Shown here: piece after piece, positions 1 through 8,843 of the stretch
How positions within the stretch are numbered: the first letter of the stretch is position 1
Layout of the letters: every line of letters begins with the position of its first letter
Assembly: GCA_021816935.1 (NCBI GenBank)
Contig: JAKAWR010000004.1
Coordinates: forward strand, 26,435 to 90,434
Length of the DNA stretch: 64,000 nucleotides
DNA from: Actinomycetes bacterium
Lineage (GTDB): Bacteria; Actinomycetota; Acidimicrobiia; Acidimicrobiales; JAMCPL01
Direction of reading: 5' to 3'
Made by a program: the position numbers and the translations under genes
The notes under the pieces: generated by a model
The model's database searches: none
The model's input: only the letters and a program-made list of their open reading frames with translations
Told to the model about the DNA's origin: nothing

Positions 1-302
1 TGCACGAGCTCTTGCACCTCCAGCCCTGCGGTGCGATCGGGTGCCTCGATGGCCTACGACCCGGCGACGGGGAACATGGTGCTCTTCGGCGGCCTCAACG
101 GCGGGAGTGACCTGAACGACACATGGACCTGGGATGGCTCGGCTTGGAGCCAACCTGTCGATCCGGGCTGCACGAGCTCTTGCACCTCCAGCCCTGCGGT
201 GCGATCGGGTGCCTCGATGGCCTACGACCCGGCGACGGGGAACATGGTGCTCTTCGGCGGCCTCAACGGCGGGAGTGACCTGAACGACACATGGACCTGG
301 AT
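1..302 (+). repeat. 168-bp tandem repeat in coding sequence (1-134 identical to 169-302)
   Basis: tgcacgagctcttgcacctcc...gacacatggacctgg repeated with 168-bp offset. Confidence 0.9.
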
Positions 303-3300
303 ACAGGTGGTCACGGCACCCGGCTCCCCGCAGTCCCTGACGGCCAAGGGGGCAAACAGTGGCTCTGTTGCGCTCTCGTGGAGCCCTCCGTCGTCTTACG
401 GCGGGAGCCCTGTCACCTACAACGTCTACGACAGCACCACGCCTGGGGGAGAGGGCAACACGCCGGTCAATTCCCCGGCGATCACCGGGACGGCCTATGA
501 TGTCACGGGCCTGGTTGCCGGCACCACCTACTATTTTGTGCTAAAGGCCTCGAACTCCGCAGGGACGTCGTCCGCCTCGAACGAGACGTCTTCCATCCCC
601 TACACGCTTGCAGCATCGTCGAGCCCTCCATCTCCGGTCTACCCTGCCAATGTGACCGTATCCGTGAACGGCCTTCCGGCTAATGCGACCGGTTCCGTCT
701 CCTTTACCGTGGACAGCACTGTTGTCTGCACGTCCGTGCCGGTCTCAGGAGGCGGGGCGAGCTGTGCCGGTCCGTCTCCCCCGGCGGGTAGCCACAGCTT
801 CACGGCTGCCTACTCAGGTGATGGGAACTACGTCGGATCGAGCGTCGCGGGTAATTTCAGTGTTGCTCAAGCTGCCACGTCACTCACTCTGGCGGCCAAC
901 CCCACAACTACCTCCTACGGCAATGCGGTAGACCTCAGCGCGAGCAATCTTCCCGCTGGCGCGACCGGTACCGTGGCGTTCTCCGTTGACGGTACCGTCG
1001 TCTGCGCAGCGGTGCCGGTCTCCGGCGGCGGGGCGAGCTGCACGGACGCTGAGCCGGCAACAGGTGTCGGGAATGCGGGTGCCTCCTACTCCGGCGATAC
1101 CGATTACCAGGCGTCGAACGCCGCTGCGAACTTCACGGTCACCCAGGCTCCGGTGACGTTCAGCGTCTCGACCGCGCCGCTCTCACCGGTCTATGGCGAC
1201 GCGATAACCATCACGGCATCCGGGCTGCCGTCCGGCGCAACCGGGACGATCAACTTCTCCGTGGACGGCACCGTTGTCTGCGGCAGCGTGACCGTAAGCG
1301 CGGGAGGGGCGGCGTGCGTGGACAGTGGTGTCAAAGCCGGTAACCACAGTGTCACCGCCTCCTACTCCGGCGATACCGATTACCAGGCGTCGAACGCCGC
1401 TGCGAACTTCACGGTCACCCAGGCTCCGGTGACGTTCAGCGTCTCGACCGCGCCGCTCTCACCGGTCTATGGCGACGCGATAACCATCACGGCATCCGGG
1501 CTGCCGTCCGGCGCAACCGGGACGATCAACTTCTCCGTGGACGGCACCGTTGTCTGCGGCAGCGTGACCGTAAGCGCGGGAGGGGCGGCGTGCGTGGACG
1601 CCAAGCCCGTAGCAGGAAGCCACGGCATCAAGGTCGCCTACTCCGGCGACTCCAATTACCAGGGAGAGAACGCTACGGCAAACTTTAGCGTGTCGAAGGC
1701 GCCGACCACGTTCCAGTTGGCGGCCGACCCCTCGACATCGATCTTTGGCACGCCTGTTACGCTGGCCGTCACGGACCTGCCAGCGGACGCGACCGGAACC
1801 GTGACTTTTTCGGTCGACGGGGTTGCGATCTGCAGCGCGGTCACCGTCACCTCGGGCGGGGCAAGCTGCACCGACGCCGATCCGGTCGCAGGCAGTCACA
1901 TTGCCGCTGCGGCCTACTCGGGTGACGGTAACTACCAGGGGTCCAATGCTTCGGGGAGTTTCGCGGTCGTGCCGGAATCGCCACCCGCTCCGGAGCCGCC
2001 GTCGGTGAGCGGGTTGAGCCCGACTTCCGGCGCGTCCTCGGGCGGTACTATGGTGACCATCTACGGCTCCGGCTTCACTGGGGCCACCGCGGTAAATTTC
2101 GGTACGGTGGCTGCCGCGAGTTTCAACGTCGTGTCCGCTGACGAGATAACGGCATTGTCTCCCTCGGAGAATGCCAGTGTCGTGGACGTGATTATCACGA
2201 CAACGCAGGGAACGTCGACGAAATCTTCCGCGGACCGGTTCAGCTACTTCGTTCCGTCCACCTACGAGGCGCTGGCGCCGGGTCGCGTCTGCGATACGCG
2301 TGCCGCAAGTGGGATCGGCGGTGGAGACGTGGTGACCGGGGCGGCCGGGCAGTGCGCGAACTCGGGACATGCCGTGACGCCGTTTGCAGCGCTCGACGTA
2401 CAGGTGGTGGGCCTTGCCGGCGTTCCCGCAAGCGGGGTGTCCGCGGTAGTGGTGAACGTGACGGCTATCGATCCTGCGGGCAACGGCTACGTCACTGTTT
2501 TCCCGGCAGGCTCGCCGTTGCCGGATTCCTCCAACCTGAACTTCTCCAAAGGCGAGATCGTGGCGAACCTTGTCGAGGTGGGAGTCGGGGCGAACGGCTA
2601 CATAGCCATCGAATCGAATACGTCGCTTGACGTGGTGGTCGACGTGGACAGTTACTATGTGAGTTCCTCGTCGCCGTCTTCCAGCCTCTATTCGGCCCTT
2701 TCAGCTCCGCAGCGTATCTGTGATACCCGCCCGGGAAATCCGTCCGGTCTCAGCGGGGCAGCGATGCAGTGCGACGGCTCGACGCTCCAGCCGGGCGCGA
2801 GCCTTCCAGTGCAGGTTACGGGAGTCGGTGGCGTCCCGACTTCAGGCGTCAGTGCCGTGATGCTTAACGTGACGGCCACGGGTTTCAGCTCCTCGGGGTA
2901 TCTGGAGGTCTACCCGTTCGGGGTTAGCCGTCCCACGGCGTCCAACCTCAACTTCCTACCCCGTGAGACTGCGGTGCCGGCGGCTGTGGTGGTACCCGTG
3001 AGCTCGTCGGGCAAGATTGAGCTCGTATCGAACGCGAGCACCGACGCGGTGGTCGATGTTACCGGTTACTTCGGGCCCTTCTCGACGGGCTCCATGTACG
3101 ACGCGGAGGCCTCCCCCGCACGGATTTGCGACACGCGGAGCGGCAACCCCTCCGGCCTTGCTGGGCCGGAGGCCCAGTGCAACGGCCATACGATGACGCC
3201 AGGAGGGACCATGACCGTCCAGGTGACCGGGCTCGGCGGCGTTCCCACGGGCGCTCAGGCCGTGGTGTTGAACGTAACCGTGACCGGTACGGATCGTAGC

Positions 3301-3480
3301 GGGTACCTGAGCATCTATCCCGGTGCGAACCGGCCCACGGTGTCCAGCCTCAACTGGAACGCGGGCCAGACCGTGCCCAACATGGTGACGGCCACGCTGG
3401 GCCAGACCGGCACAGTGACGCTCTACAACTCCTCAGGCTCCACCAATGTAATAGTGGACGTCGAGGGCTGGTATCCGTAG
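1..3480 (+). CDS. Large secreted/surface repeat protein (N-terminus cut by window edge): Kelch-like repeats, fibronectin type III, Ig-like repeats, IPT/TIG domain, three C-terminal ~120-aa repeats
   Basis: ORF 31..3480 open from the window start; MAYDPATGNMVLFGG Kelch-like motifs; PGSPQSLTAKGANSGSVALSWSPP FnIII; repeated YSGDxxYQxS Ig-like units; SGLSPTSGASSGGTMVTIYGSGF IPT; three RICDTRxGNPSGL...VDVxGY repeats. Confidence 0.85.
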   Translation, partial: CTSSCTSSPAVRSGASMAYDPATGNMVLFGGLNGGSDLNDTWTWDGSAWSQPVDPGCTSSCTSSPAVRSGASMAYDPATGNMVLFGGLNGGSDLNDTWTWIQVVTAPGSPQSLTAKGANSGSVALSWSPPSSYGGSPVTYNVYDSTTPGGEGNTPVNSPAITGTAYDVTGLVAGTTYYFVLKASNSAGTSSASNETSSIPYTLAASSSPPSPVYPANVTVSVNGLPANATGSVSFTVDSTVVCTSVPVSGGGASCAGPSPPAGSHSFTAAYSGDGNYVGSSVAGNFSVAQAATSLTLAANPTTTSYGNAVDLSASNLPAGATGTVAFSVDGTVVCAAVPVSGGGASCTDAEPATGVGNAGASYSGDTDYQASNAAANFTVTQAPVTFSVSTAPLSPVYGDAITITASGLPSGATGTINFSVDGTVVCGSVTVSAGGAACVDSGVKAGNHSVTASYSGDTDYQASNAAANFTVTQAPVTFSVSTAPLSPVYGDAITITASGLPSGATGTINFSVDGTVVCGSVTVSAGGAACVDAKPVAGSHGIKVAYSGDSNYQGENATANFSVSKAPTTFQLAADPSTSIFGTPVTLAVTDLPADATGTVTFSVDGVAICSAVTVTSGGASCTDADPVAGSHIAAAAYSGDGNYQGSNASGSFAVVPESPPAPEPPSVSGLSPTSGASSGGTMVTIYGSGFTGATAVNFGTVAAASFNVVSADEITALSPSENASVVDVIITTTQGTSTKSSADRFSYFVPSTYEALAPGRVCDTRAASGIGGGDVVTGAAGQCANSGHAVTPFAALDVQVVGLAGVPASGVSAVVVNVTAIDPAGNGYVTVFPAGSPLPDSSNLNFSKGEIVANLVEVGVGANGYIAIESNTSLDVVVDVDSYYVSSSSPSSSLYSALSAPQRICDTRPGNPSGLSGAAMQCDGSTLQPGASLPVQVTGVGGVPTSGVSAVMLNVTATGFSSSGYLEVYPFGVSRPTASNLNFLPRETAVPAAVVVPVSSSGKIELVSNASTDAVVDVTGYFGPFSTGSMYDAEASPARICDTRSGNPSGLAGPEAQCNGHTMTPGGTMTVQVTGLGGVPTGAQAVVLNVTVTGTDRSGYLSIYPGANRPTVSSLNWNAGQTVPNMVTATLGQTGTVTLYNSSGSTNVIVDVEGWYP
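1081..1599 (+). repeat. 276-bp offset duplication of an Ig-like unit (1081-1323 identical to 1357-1599)
   Basis: Direct comparison; 243 bp identical on reading. Confidence 0.9.
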
Positions 3481-3604
3481 AGCCTCAGCGGATAGGAATC
3501 TCGGGTGAAGCAGCGCTTCGCCGTTTTCTGCATTCGGCAGCACAGCGGACTGCCTCACTCCCCAGGCTTCGCATTGCTGCCTTGGGTAATCAAGCTTCGC
3601 CATG

Positions 3605-3643
3605 CCTTCCACGCAAACGTCCACTGGACGGTTGCGTGGAAGG
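3605..3643. terminator. Strong hairpin between convergent genes; also part of the dispersed repeat family
   Basis: CCTTCCACGCAA-acgtccactggacgg-TTGCGTGGAAGG, 12-bp perfect arms plus inner GTCC/GGAC. Confidence 0.6.
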
Positions 3644-3654
3644 CGCTCGGCCGG

Positions 3655-4557
3655 TCAGGCGGCGTCAATCGGCTGCGATGGCGAGCTCAGGAAGCGGCCG
3701 ATCTCGCCTGCGATCTCCTGTGGCCGTTCCAGGTGGAGAAAATGCCCGGCACCGGGCACAACAACAGCCCTCGATCCTTTGCCGAGCGACGCGGTCGCTC
3801 CCTCCGCAGCCTCGACCCCGATGCACCCGTCCAGCTCGCCATGGAGGTACAGGGTCGGCTGGGCAACGGGAGCGAATGCGGCGGCATACTCGGCGGCAAA
3901 GGAGGGATCGACCGACGACGGATCGAGCAAAGAGCGGTAGTAGGAGATAGCCGCCTGCATTCTCTCCTGGGTCGGGAGGGCGTCCCGCACGTGAGCCAGA
4001 TCCTCGGAGGAGTCGTAGCCGGGAGACCAGTCCGACCAGAGGCCCGCCAGGATTGCCCGGTCGTCCGAGGTAACTATTTGCGCGGCAAGTGGATGCAGGA
4101 AGAAGAACATGTACCACGACCGCTTGAGTTGGGCGAAGCGGGTGAAGCGGCTCAGGATCCCGGTGAGTGGGGGAACGGCCATCGTTACGAGGCGACCCCA
4201 GTACTCCGGCTTGCAGTTCGCTGCTCCGTACGCCGCGATGGCACCCCAATCGTGACCGATGAGAAGGGCTGGCGCCGTCGCCCGGAGAGCTTCGTACAAC
4301 TCGCAGCAGTCGTGTGCGAGCGCGCCGATCGAGTAGTTCCCGTCAGGGGCCAGAGACGTCGGGGCGTATCCCCTTAGGAACGGTGCCACGGCGTGGAAGT
4401 CCCGAGCCGCCAGATCCGGAAGTAGGTGCCTCCACGTGTGAGCCGTGTCAGGGAATCCATGGACCAGGAGCGCAAGTGGCCCGTCCGGTGGCCCGTCCTC
4501 GATGATGCCGAACGTCATGCCCGAGCCGGCTTTCTCCAAAGTTCTCACGGTGGCCAC
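3655..4557 (-). CDS. Alpha/beta hydrolase
   Basis: LLVHGFPDTAHTWRHLLPDLA, LLIGHDWGAIAAYG nucleophile elbow, VVPGAGHFLHLERPQEIA. Confidence 0.9.
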   Translation of the reverse strand: MATVRTLEKAGSGMTFGIIEDGPPDGPLALLVHGFPDTAHTWRHLLPDLAARDFHAVAPFLRGYAPTSLAPDGNYSIGALAHDCCELYEALRATAPALLIGHDWGAIAAYGAANCKPEYWGRLVTMAVPPLTGILSRFTRFAQLKRSWYMFFFLHPLAAQIVTSDDRAILAGLWSDWSPGYDSSEDLAHVRDALPTQERMQAAISYYRSLLDPSSVDPSFAAEYAAAFAPVAQPTLYLHGELDGCIGVEAAEGATASLGKGSRAVVVPGAGHFLHLERPQEIAGEIGRFLSSPSQPIDAA

Positions 4558-4817
4558 GGTTCGAGTCTAGGGGTTCTTGGGGCCTGAACCCGTAACTGAG
4601 GTTCCCCACGAATTGCGGAGATCCACTATGCGAGGATGGAGCCATGAGGACACAGGGGGATTCACTCTGGGTTGCTGACCAGTGTGTTGGTAGGCGACGA
4701 GGCGAGTTTCGCCGGTGTCGTGGTACGTGCGTGACCCAAACGCGGGGAACCTCAAATGGCTAGAAATTTTGTAGGCACGCCCATCTCCCGTCTAATTGCC
4801 ACTATGGTATTTATGGC

Positions 4818-4886
4818 CTCTGACCTGGTCGTTCATAGTGGGCCGCCCGGGTCTCGATCCCGGCACCTTGGGATTAAAAGTCCCCT
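4818..4886 (-). repeat. attL-like repeat with 3' fragment of tRNA-Lys(TTT)
   Basis: Identical to 11591-11659; tRNA 5' half absent here. Confidence 0.92.
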
Positions 4887-5038
4887 AACTCCACTTTTCC
4901 TACCAGCCACGATATAGCCGTACCCCTGTCTACCTGGGCATATAGAAGTACCTAAGTGTAATTACATGCAGGTAAGTGCAACGTGTTTCTCCACGTTCAC
5001 GGCAATAACTACATGGTGGTGGAAGATCCCCCGCCTGC

Positions 5039-5067
5039 TTGACACTGTCGCACCCTCAGTGTATACT
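5039..5067 (+). promoter_or_regulatory. Sigma70-type promoter P1: TTGACA-17 nt-TATACT
   Basis: ttgaca 5039-5044, tatact 5062-5067. Confidence 0.6.
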
Positions 5068-5079
5068 AGGCATTGAAGT

Positions 5080-5135
5080 AATCCCACCGGCAATATCTGG
5101 GTACTTACCATGCTAATTTTGTTGCCGGTGGGATT
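5080..5135. promoter_or_regulatory. Inverted repeat AATCCCACCGGCAA / TTGCCGGTGGGATT between two promoters
   Basis: 14-bp perfect arms 5080-5093 and 5122-5135, 28-nt spacer. Confidence 0.75.
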
Positions 5136-5147
5136 TGTCGTGGCTGG

Positions 5148-5176
5148 TTGACAATGTCGCCAGGTCGGAGTATAAT
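5148..5176 (+). promoter_or_regulatory. Consensus sigma70 promoter P2: TTGACA-17 nt-TATAAT
   Basis: ttgaca 5148-5153, tataat 5171-5176; ATG follows at 5183. Confidence 0.75.
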
Positions 5177-5182
5177 GTTGGC

Positions 5183-5680
5183 ATGGTGAACGCCAAAACT
5201 TCGCCACAGAGATTCTTGCCGAGCTGCACCACCTGGCGGCGCGACCAGATAGCTGTCCTTGCGTCGGTCGTGCCTGCCGCCCTGATCGCAGCCCTGGTGA
5301 TGTCGCATCTGGACACTCATCTTGCGCTCGGGCTGTGGCATCTCGGTGGGCACGGTATACAGGTGCTAACGGGGGTGGAAGCAGTGCTGGCGGGATGGAT
5401 ACCCTCGGCTTCTGTCCTCGCCTCTTTTTCGCACCTGGCCGCAGCATCCACTATCGCGGCGGCTGTATGCCTCACCAACCGTCCGCGCCGGGTAGCGCTT
5501 GACGATGCCGGTGTCTCACCAGACCAACCCATACCGGCGGTGTCTCACGTTCGGGCGACCGTGCGTGAGCGGCACGCTCATCGACGTGCCATCCACATCG
5601 TGACGACCCGCAATGCGTCAAAGGGGGACGGCCATGCCGCGTCCGTCCTCATCTACACTCCCGCGGCCATCACCGCCTGA
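5183..5680 (+). CDS. Hypothetical protein with hydrophobic segments
   Basis: ORF MVNAKTSPQRFLP... directly behind P2; VLASVVPAALIAALVM and ASFSHLAAASTIAAAVCL segments. Confidence 0.5.
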   Translation: MVNAKTSPQRFLPSCTTWRRDQIAVLASVVPAALIAALVMSHLDTHLALGLWHLGGHGIQVLTGVEAVLAGWIPSASVLASFSHLAAASTIAAAVCLTNRPRRVALDDAGVSPDQPIPAVSHVRATVRERHAHRRAIHIVTTRNASKGDGHAASVLIYTPAAITA

Positions 5681-5855
5681 CACATCACCCTGGCTTGACG
5701 CCAAACAAGTAGCCACATACCTCGGCGTCTGTCTCCGCTCCGTCCGTGAGTGGACACGCCGCGGCCGGATACCTCACCACTACATCCCCATCGGGCGGCT
5801 CGTCCGCTACCATCGCGATGAGATAGACGCCTGGGTGAGCGAGGGGCGGCCATGA
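5613..5855 (+). CDS. Excisionase-like helix-turn-helix DNA-binding protein
   Basis: WLDAKQVATYLGVCLRSVREWTRRGRIPHHYIPIGRLVRYHRDEIDAWV. Confidence 0.8.
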   Translation: MRQRGTAMPRPSSSTLPRPSPPDTSPWLDAKQVATYLGVCLRSVREWTRRGRIPHHYIPIGRLVRYHRDEIDAWVSEGRP

Positions 5856-6244
5856 TGGGGGTATCCATCGGCTTCCCGGCCAGATCATCGCCGCCGGTGC
5901 CGAAGTCATCGTCCGCGTTGTTCGCCGGGCCTTCTCGCCGGGGCAACGCCTCCCGGCCCGCTGCCATAGCCGCCGTAGCCATAGACGCGCGACGCGCGGG
6001 AGGTGGAGCGGGTGTCGTAGTTGAACCTGGCGAGGATCGCTTCTGTGCGGTCTCTGCGCCGCAGGCCGCTGTCACCTGCCGTGCGCACGTTCCCGCCAGC
6101 GCCGCCTGCGTCATATTCTCCGCCGGTACTCAGTTGCCGTCGCTCGTGTGTCGTACGTTCCGAGCAGGAGCGCCCAGGATGCGACGGGGGCACGGGAGCG
6201 GGTGGAAGCCGCGACCGGCGGGAGGCGCATCCTGGGACGGTTTT

Positions 6245-6288
6245 GGGGTGGGGGGGGGTCGGGGGAGGGTTCGGGGGGAATGGGGGGG
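6245..6288 (+). other. G-run cluster with G-quadruplex potential upstream of the methyltransferase
   Basis: GGGGTGGGGGGGGGTCGGGGGAGGGTTCGGGGGGAATGGGGGGG. Confidence 0.75.
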
Positions 6289-6545
6289 AATGCACGTAAA
6301 CAGCCTAACCTGGATGGCGCTCCTGCGTTCGGGACACGGTCACCGGGGATGAGGACGCCCTCCAAGGCACTATCGAGTCGCTCGAGATACGCTAAGCATC
6401 GGCCTCCAGGTGTCGACCTGTAGGGGTGGGTATCACGGGTTCCGGCACTAACATGTGCTAATTTCTCTGTCATGAGCAGCCGGTAGAACACTACCAAAGG
6501 AGGCAGGTCGCAGATCGGCCTGCATATACACTGACCAGGGAATAC

Positions 6546-7292
6546 ATGTCAGGACAAGGGAGACAGATGCAGACGCCCACGGCGCCCAATGGCCGCGACC
6601 GAAAGCCCAGATTGCTTGATCTTTTCTGTTGTGCAGGCGGCGCCGGGGTTGGCTACAGCAGAGCGGGATTCGAAGTTGTCGGCGTGGACATTAATCCCCA
6701 ACCCAATTATCCGCTTCCGTTCATTCAAGCCGATGCTTTGACGCTTGACCCAAAGTTCATCGCGTTATTTGACGTTGTTCATGCGTCGCCGCCGTGTCAG
6801 TCATATTCTGATCTTGCCAAACGCAACCGCAATGCACACAAGTGGCCGCGTCTGATCGAGCCAGTTCGGGAAATGCTAGTTCGATCAGGACTTCCATACG
6901 TTATCGAGAACGTAGAGGGCGCTCCCTTAATTGGGCCACTCGTCCTATGCGGAACGATGTTCTCCGAATTGAGGGTTATCCGTCACCGCCTTTTCGAGTC
7001 CAACATGCCGCTTCTGAGTCCGGCACACAAACGTCATCCGTTGGTATTCACGCACGACAAGCGTAAGGCGCACTACGGAAGGCTCGATCAGAACACAGCC
7101 TATGTTCAGGTTACCGGGGGCGGGAATTGCACAATGGCAAACGCCCGCGGCGCAATGGGCATTGATTGGATGACCAAGAGTGAATTGAACGAGGCGATAC
7201 CGCCTGCATATACGGAGCTTGTAGGCAAACAACTATTACGGAACCTATCGTCGGATGAAGAGTACCAATTGAGGTCGCTGAAAAATGCCTAG
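6546..7292 (+). CDS. DNA (cytosine-5) methyltransferase
   Basis: DLFCCAGGAGVGYSRAGF (motif I), ASPPCQSYSD (motif IV), YVIENVEGAPL (motif VI), RHRLFES. Confidence 0.9.
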   Translation: MSGQGRQMQTPTAPNGRDRKPRLLDLFCCAGGAGVGYSRAGFEVVGVDINPQPNYPLPFIQADALTLDPKFIALFDVVHASPPCQSYSDLAKRNRNAHKWPRLIEPVREMLVRSGLPYVIENVEGAPLIGPLVLCGTMFSELRVIRHRLFESNMPLLSPAHKRHPLVFTHDKRKAHYGRLDQNTAYVQVTGGGNCTMANARGAMGIDWMTKSELNEAIPPAYTELVGKQLLRNLSSDEEYQLRSLKNA

Positions 7293-7857
7293 ACCAAGCT
7301 CGAAAGAGAGAATCCGACAGTTCCTCCTGGCGAACATAGGAACAGTTGTGACGTCTCTGCAGATTAGGGACGCCGCCGGTCCCAGAGTCAGCGAATGGGC
7401 GCGGCGCGTGCGCGAACTACGAGAGGACGAGGGGTGGGCGATCCTCACGCACAATGACTCCACTTCCCTGAAGCCCGGCCAGTATCTCCTGAAGGAAATG
7501 CCGCCGGAGCGGTCTGAAGTGGGATTTGCCCGCGATATTTCTGCAAGACTCCGGGCGGAAGTGCTCGACCGCAACGGCTTCACCTGTCAGATGTGCGGAC
7601 TTACGCCGGGTGAAATTGATCCCTCGACAGGGCGCAAGGTCCGGCTTCATCTGGGTCACATCAAGGACAGGAGCCTCGGTGGGAGGGACGAGTTGTCGAA
7701 TCTACGGGCACTCTGTTCGACCTGTAATCAGGGAGCGAAGAACATCACCACCGAGAAGCCGACCGGTCTTTGGCTTCTGTCACAAATCAGGCGTGCCGGG
7801 TTGGATGAACAGAGGGCCGTGTATCACTGGCTTCGCAACAAGTTTGGCGATGAATAA
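7285..7857 (+). CDS. HNH endonuclease, putative restriction enzyme
   Basis: FTCQMCGLTPGEIDPSTGRKVRLHLGHIKDRSLGGRDELSNLRALCSTCNQGAKNI; overlaps the methyltransferase stop. Confidence 0.88.
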   Translation: MPRPSSKERIRQFLLANIGTVVTSLQIRDAAGPRVSEWARRVRELREDEGWAILTHNDSTSLKPGQYLLKEMPPERSEVGFARDISARLRAEVLDRNGFTCQMCGLTPGEIDPSTGRKVRLHLGHIKDRSLGGRDELSNLRALCSTCNQGAKNITTEKPTGLWLLSQIRRAGLDEQRAVYHWLRNKFGDE

Positions 7858-7935
7858 CCGAACATATTTGCACTGGCCGGACTTATACGGGGGGGGCGTA
7901 ACTGACGCTCACCGAGATTCCGCCCACCCAGTAAG

Positions 7936-8382
7936 ATGTGTTATATGATGAGTTCTACCCCCACACCTACTATTGATGAGGCCAAGAGTCGTGCCATGCA
8001 GGCTCAGCGCGAACGTAATACCGGTCCGGAACTCGCGCTTCGTCGAACACTCCATCGAAGAGGACTTCGGTATCGGCTCCATCAACGGATAATTCCGGGC
8101 CTACGCCGAGAGATTGACGTCGTCTTTCCGACTGAACGAGTAGCCGTGGAATGCTACGGGTGTTTTTGGCATTCCTGCCCTAAGCACGCCACGTCACCGG
8201 TAACGAATGCCGCGTGGTGGACCGAGAAGTTGAAACGTAATGTCGAACGTGACCGCGATACCGCTCGGCGTCTCCGAGACTTGGGGTGGCGTCTCGTCAT
8301 CGTTTGGGAACATGACAGCGCTGATTCGGCGGCGAATAAGATCGAGCGAATAGTGGGACGGAGGCGTGACCAGATTCATTAA
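7936..8382 (+). CDS. vsr: Very short patch repair (Vsr) endonuclease
   Basis: SRAMQAQRERNTGPELALRRTLHRRGLRYRL...REIDVVFPTERVAVECYGCFWHSCPKHATSP...LGWRLVIVWEHD. Confidence 0.92.
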   Translation: MCYMMSSTPTPTIDEAKSRAMQAQRERNTGPELALRRTLHRRGLRYRLHQRIIPGLRREIDVVFPTERVAVECYGCFWHSCPKHATSPVTNAAWWTEKLKRNVERDRDTARRLRDLGWRLVIVWEHDSADSAANKIERIVGRRRDQIH

Positions 8383-8476
8383 TCCGCTTTTTCTTGAATC
8401 GAGAGAGCGAAGAAAGAGACTCCCCATGGCAACTACCATAACCCATTCCTTGACCTCGCGCGCCGATGCTGGAGCG

Positions 8477-8590
8477 ATGAACACCACCACCGACCCGGAC
8501 CCCCAGGTCCCCGAGCGGCCCGCGGGCCTCGACGATACCCGACCGCATTCAAGGCAAAGGTCCTCGCTGAATACGGGGTCTTCCGATTTC
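8477..8590 (+). pseudogene. Frameshifted transposase N-terminal remnant
   Basis: MNTTTDPDPQVPERP in one frame, then PRRYPTAFKAKVLAEYGV in a second frame. Confidence 0.6.
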
Positions 8591-8843
8591 GGGGGGGAAG
8601 GGTCGTACCGATCTTGGGGGCCGGTTCAACCCGTCATTGCAACGAGAGCATGATCGTAGCGCTGTGGCGTATCCATTCACGTCCGCGACGATGCGGTTGC
8701 CGAGCTGGGTGGATGACGGGGAAGCGGGGAGCTTGGTAACGGTGGTACGATTAGGTGCGCATCGGTGTCGGCGGCATCCAGGTTCCCGGCATCGCATCAT
8801 GCCTGATCACCGGCTACGCAGTCCGCGCACCTGAATGGATACG

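Noticed and set aside
1459-2370. 303-aa minus-strand ORF inside the surface-protein gene
   Set aside because: Antisense shadow ORF typical of GC-rich DNA; no recognisable domain and the + frame is clearly coding.
3505-4377. 290-aa + strand ORF opposite the alpha/beta hydrolase
   Set aside because: Shadow of the minus-strand hydrolase; composition is Arg-rich with no domain.
5852-6497. Several 90-170-aa ORFs between the Xis-like gene and the methyltransferase
   Set aside because: Overlap on both strands, low complexity, no recognisable motif; not supportable as genes.
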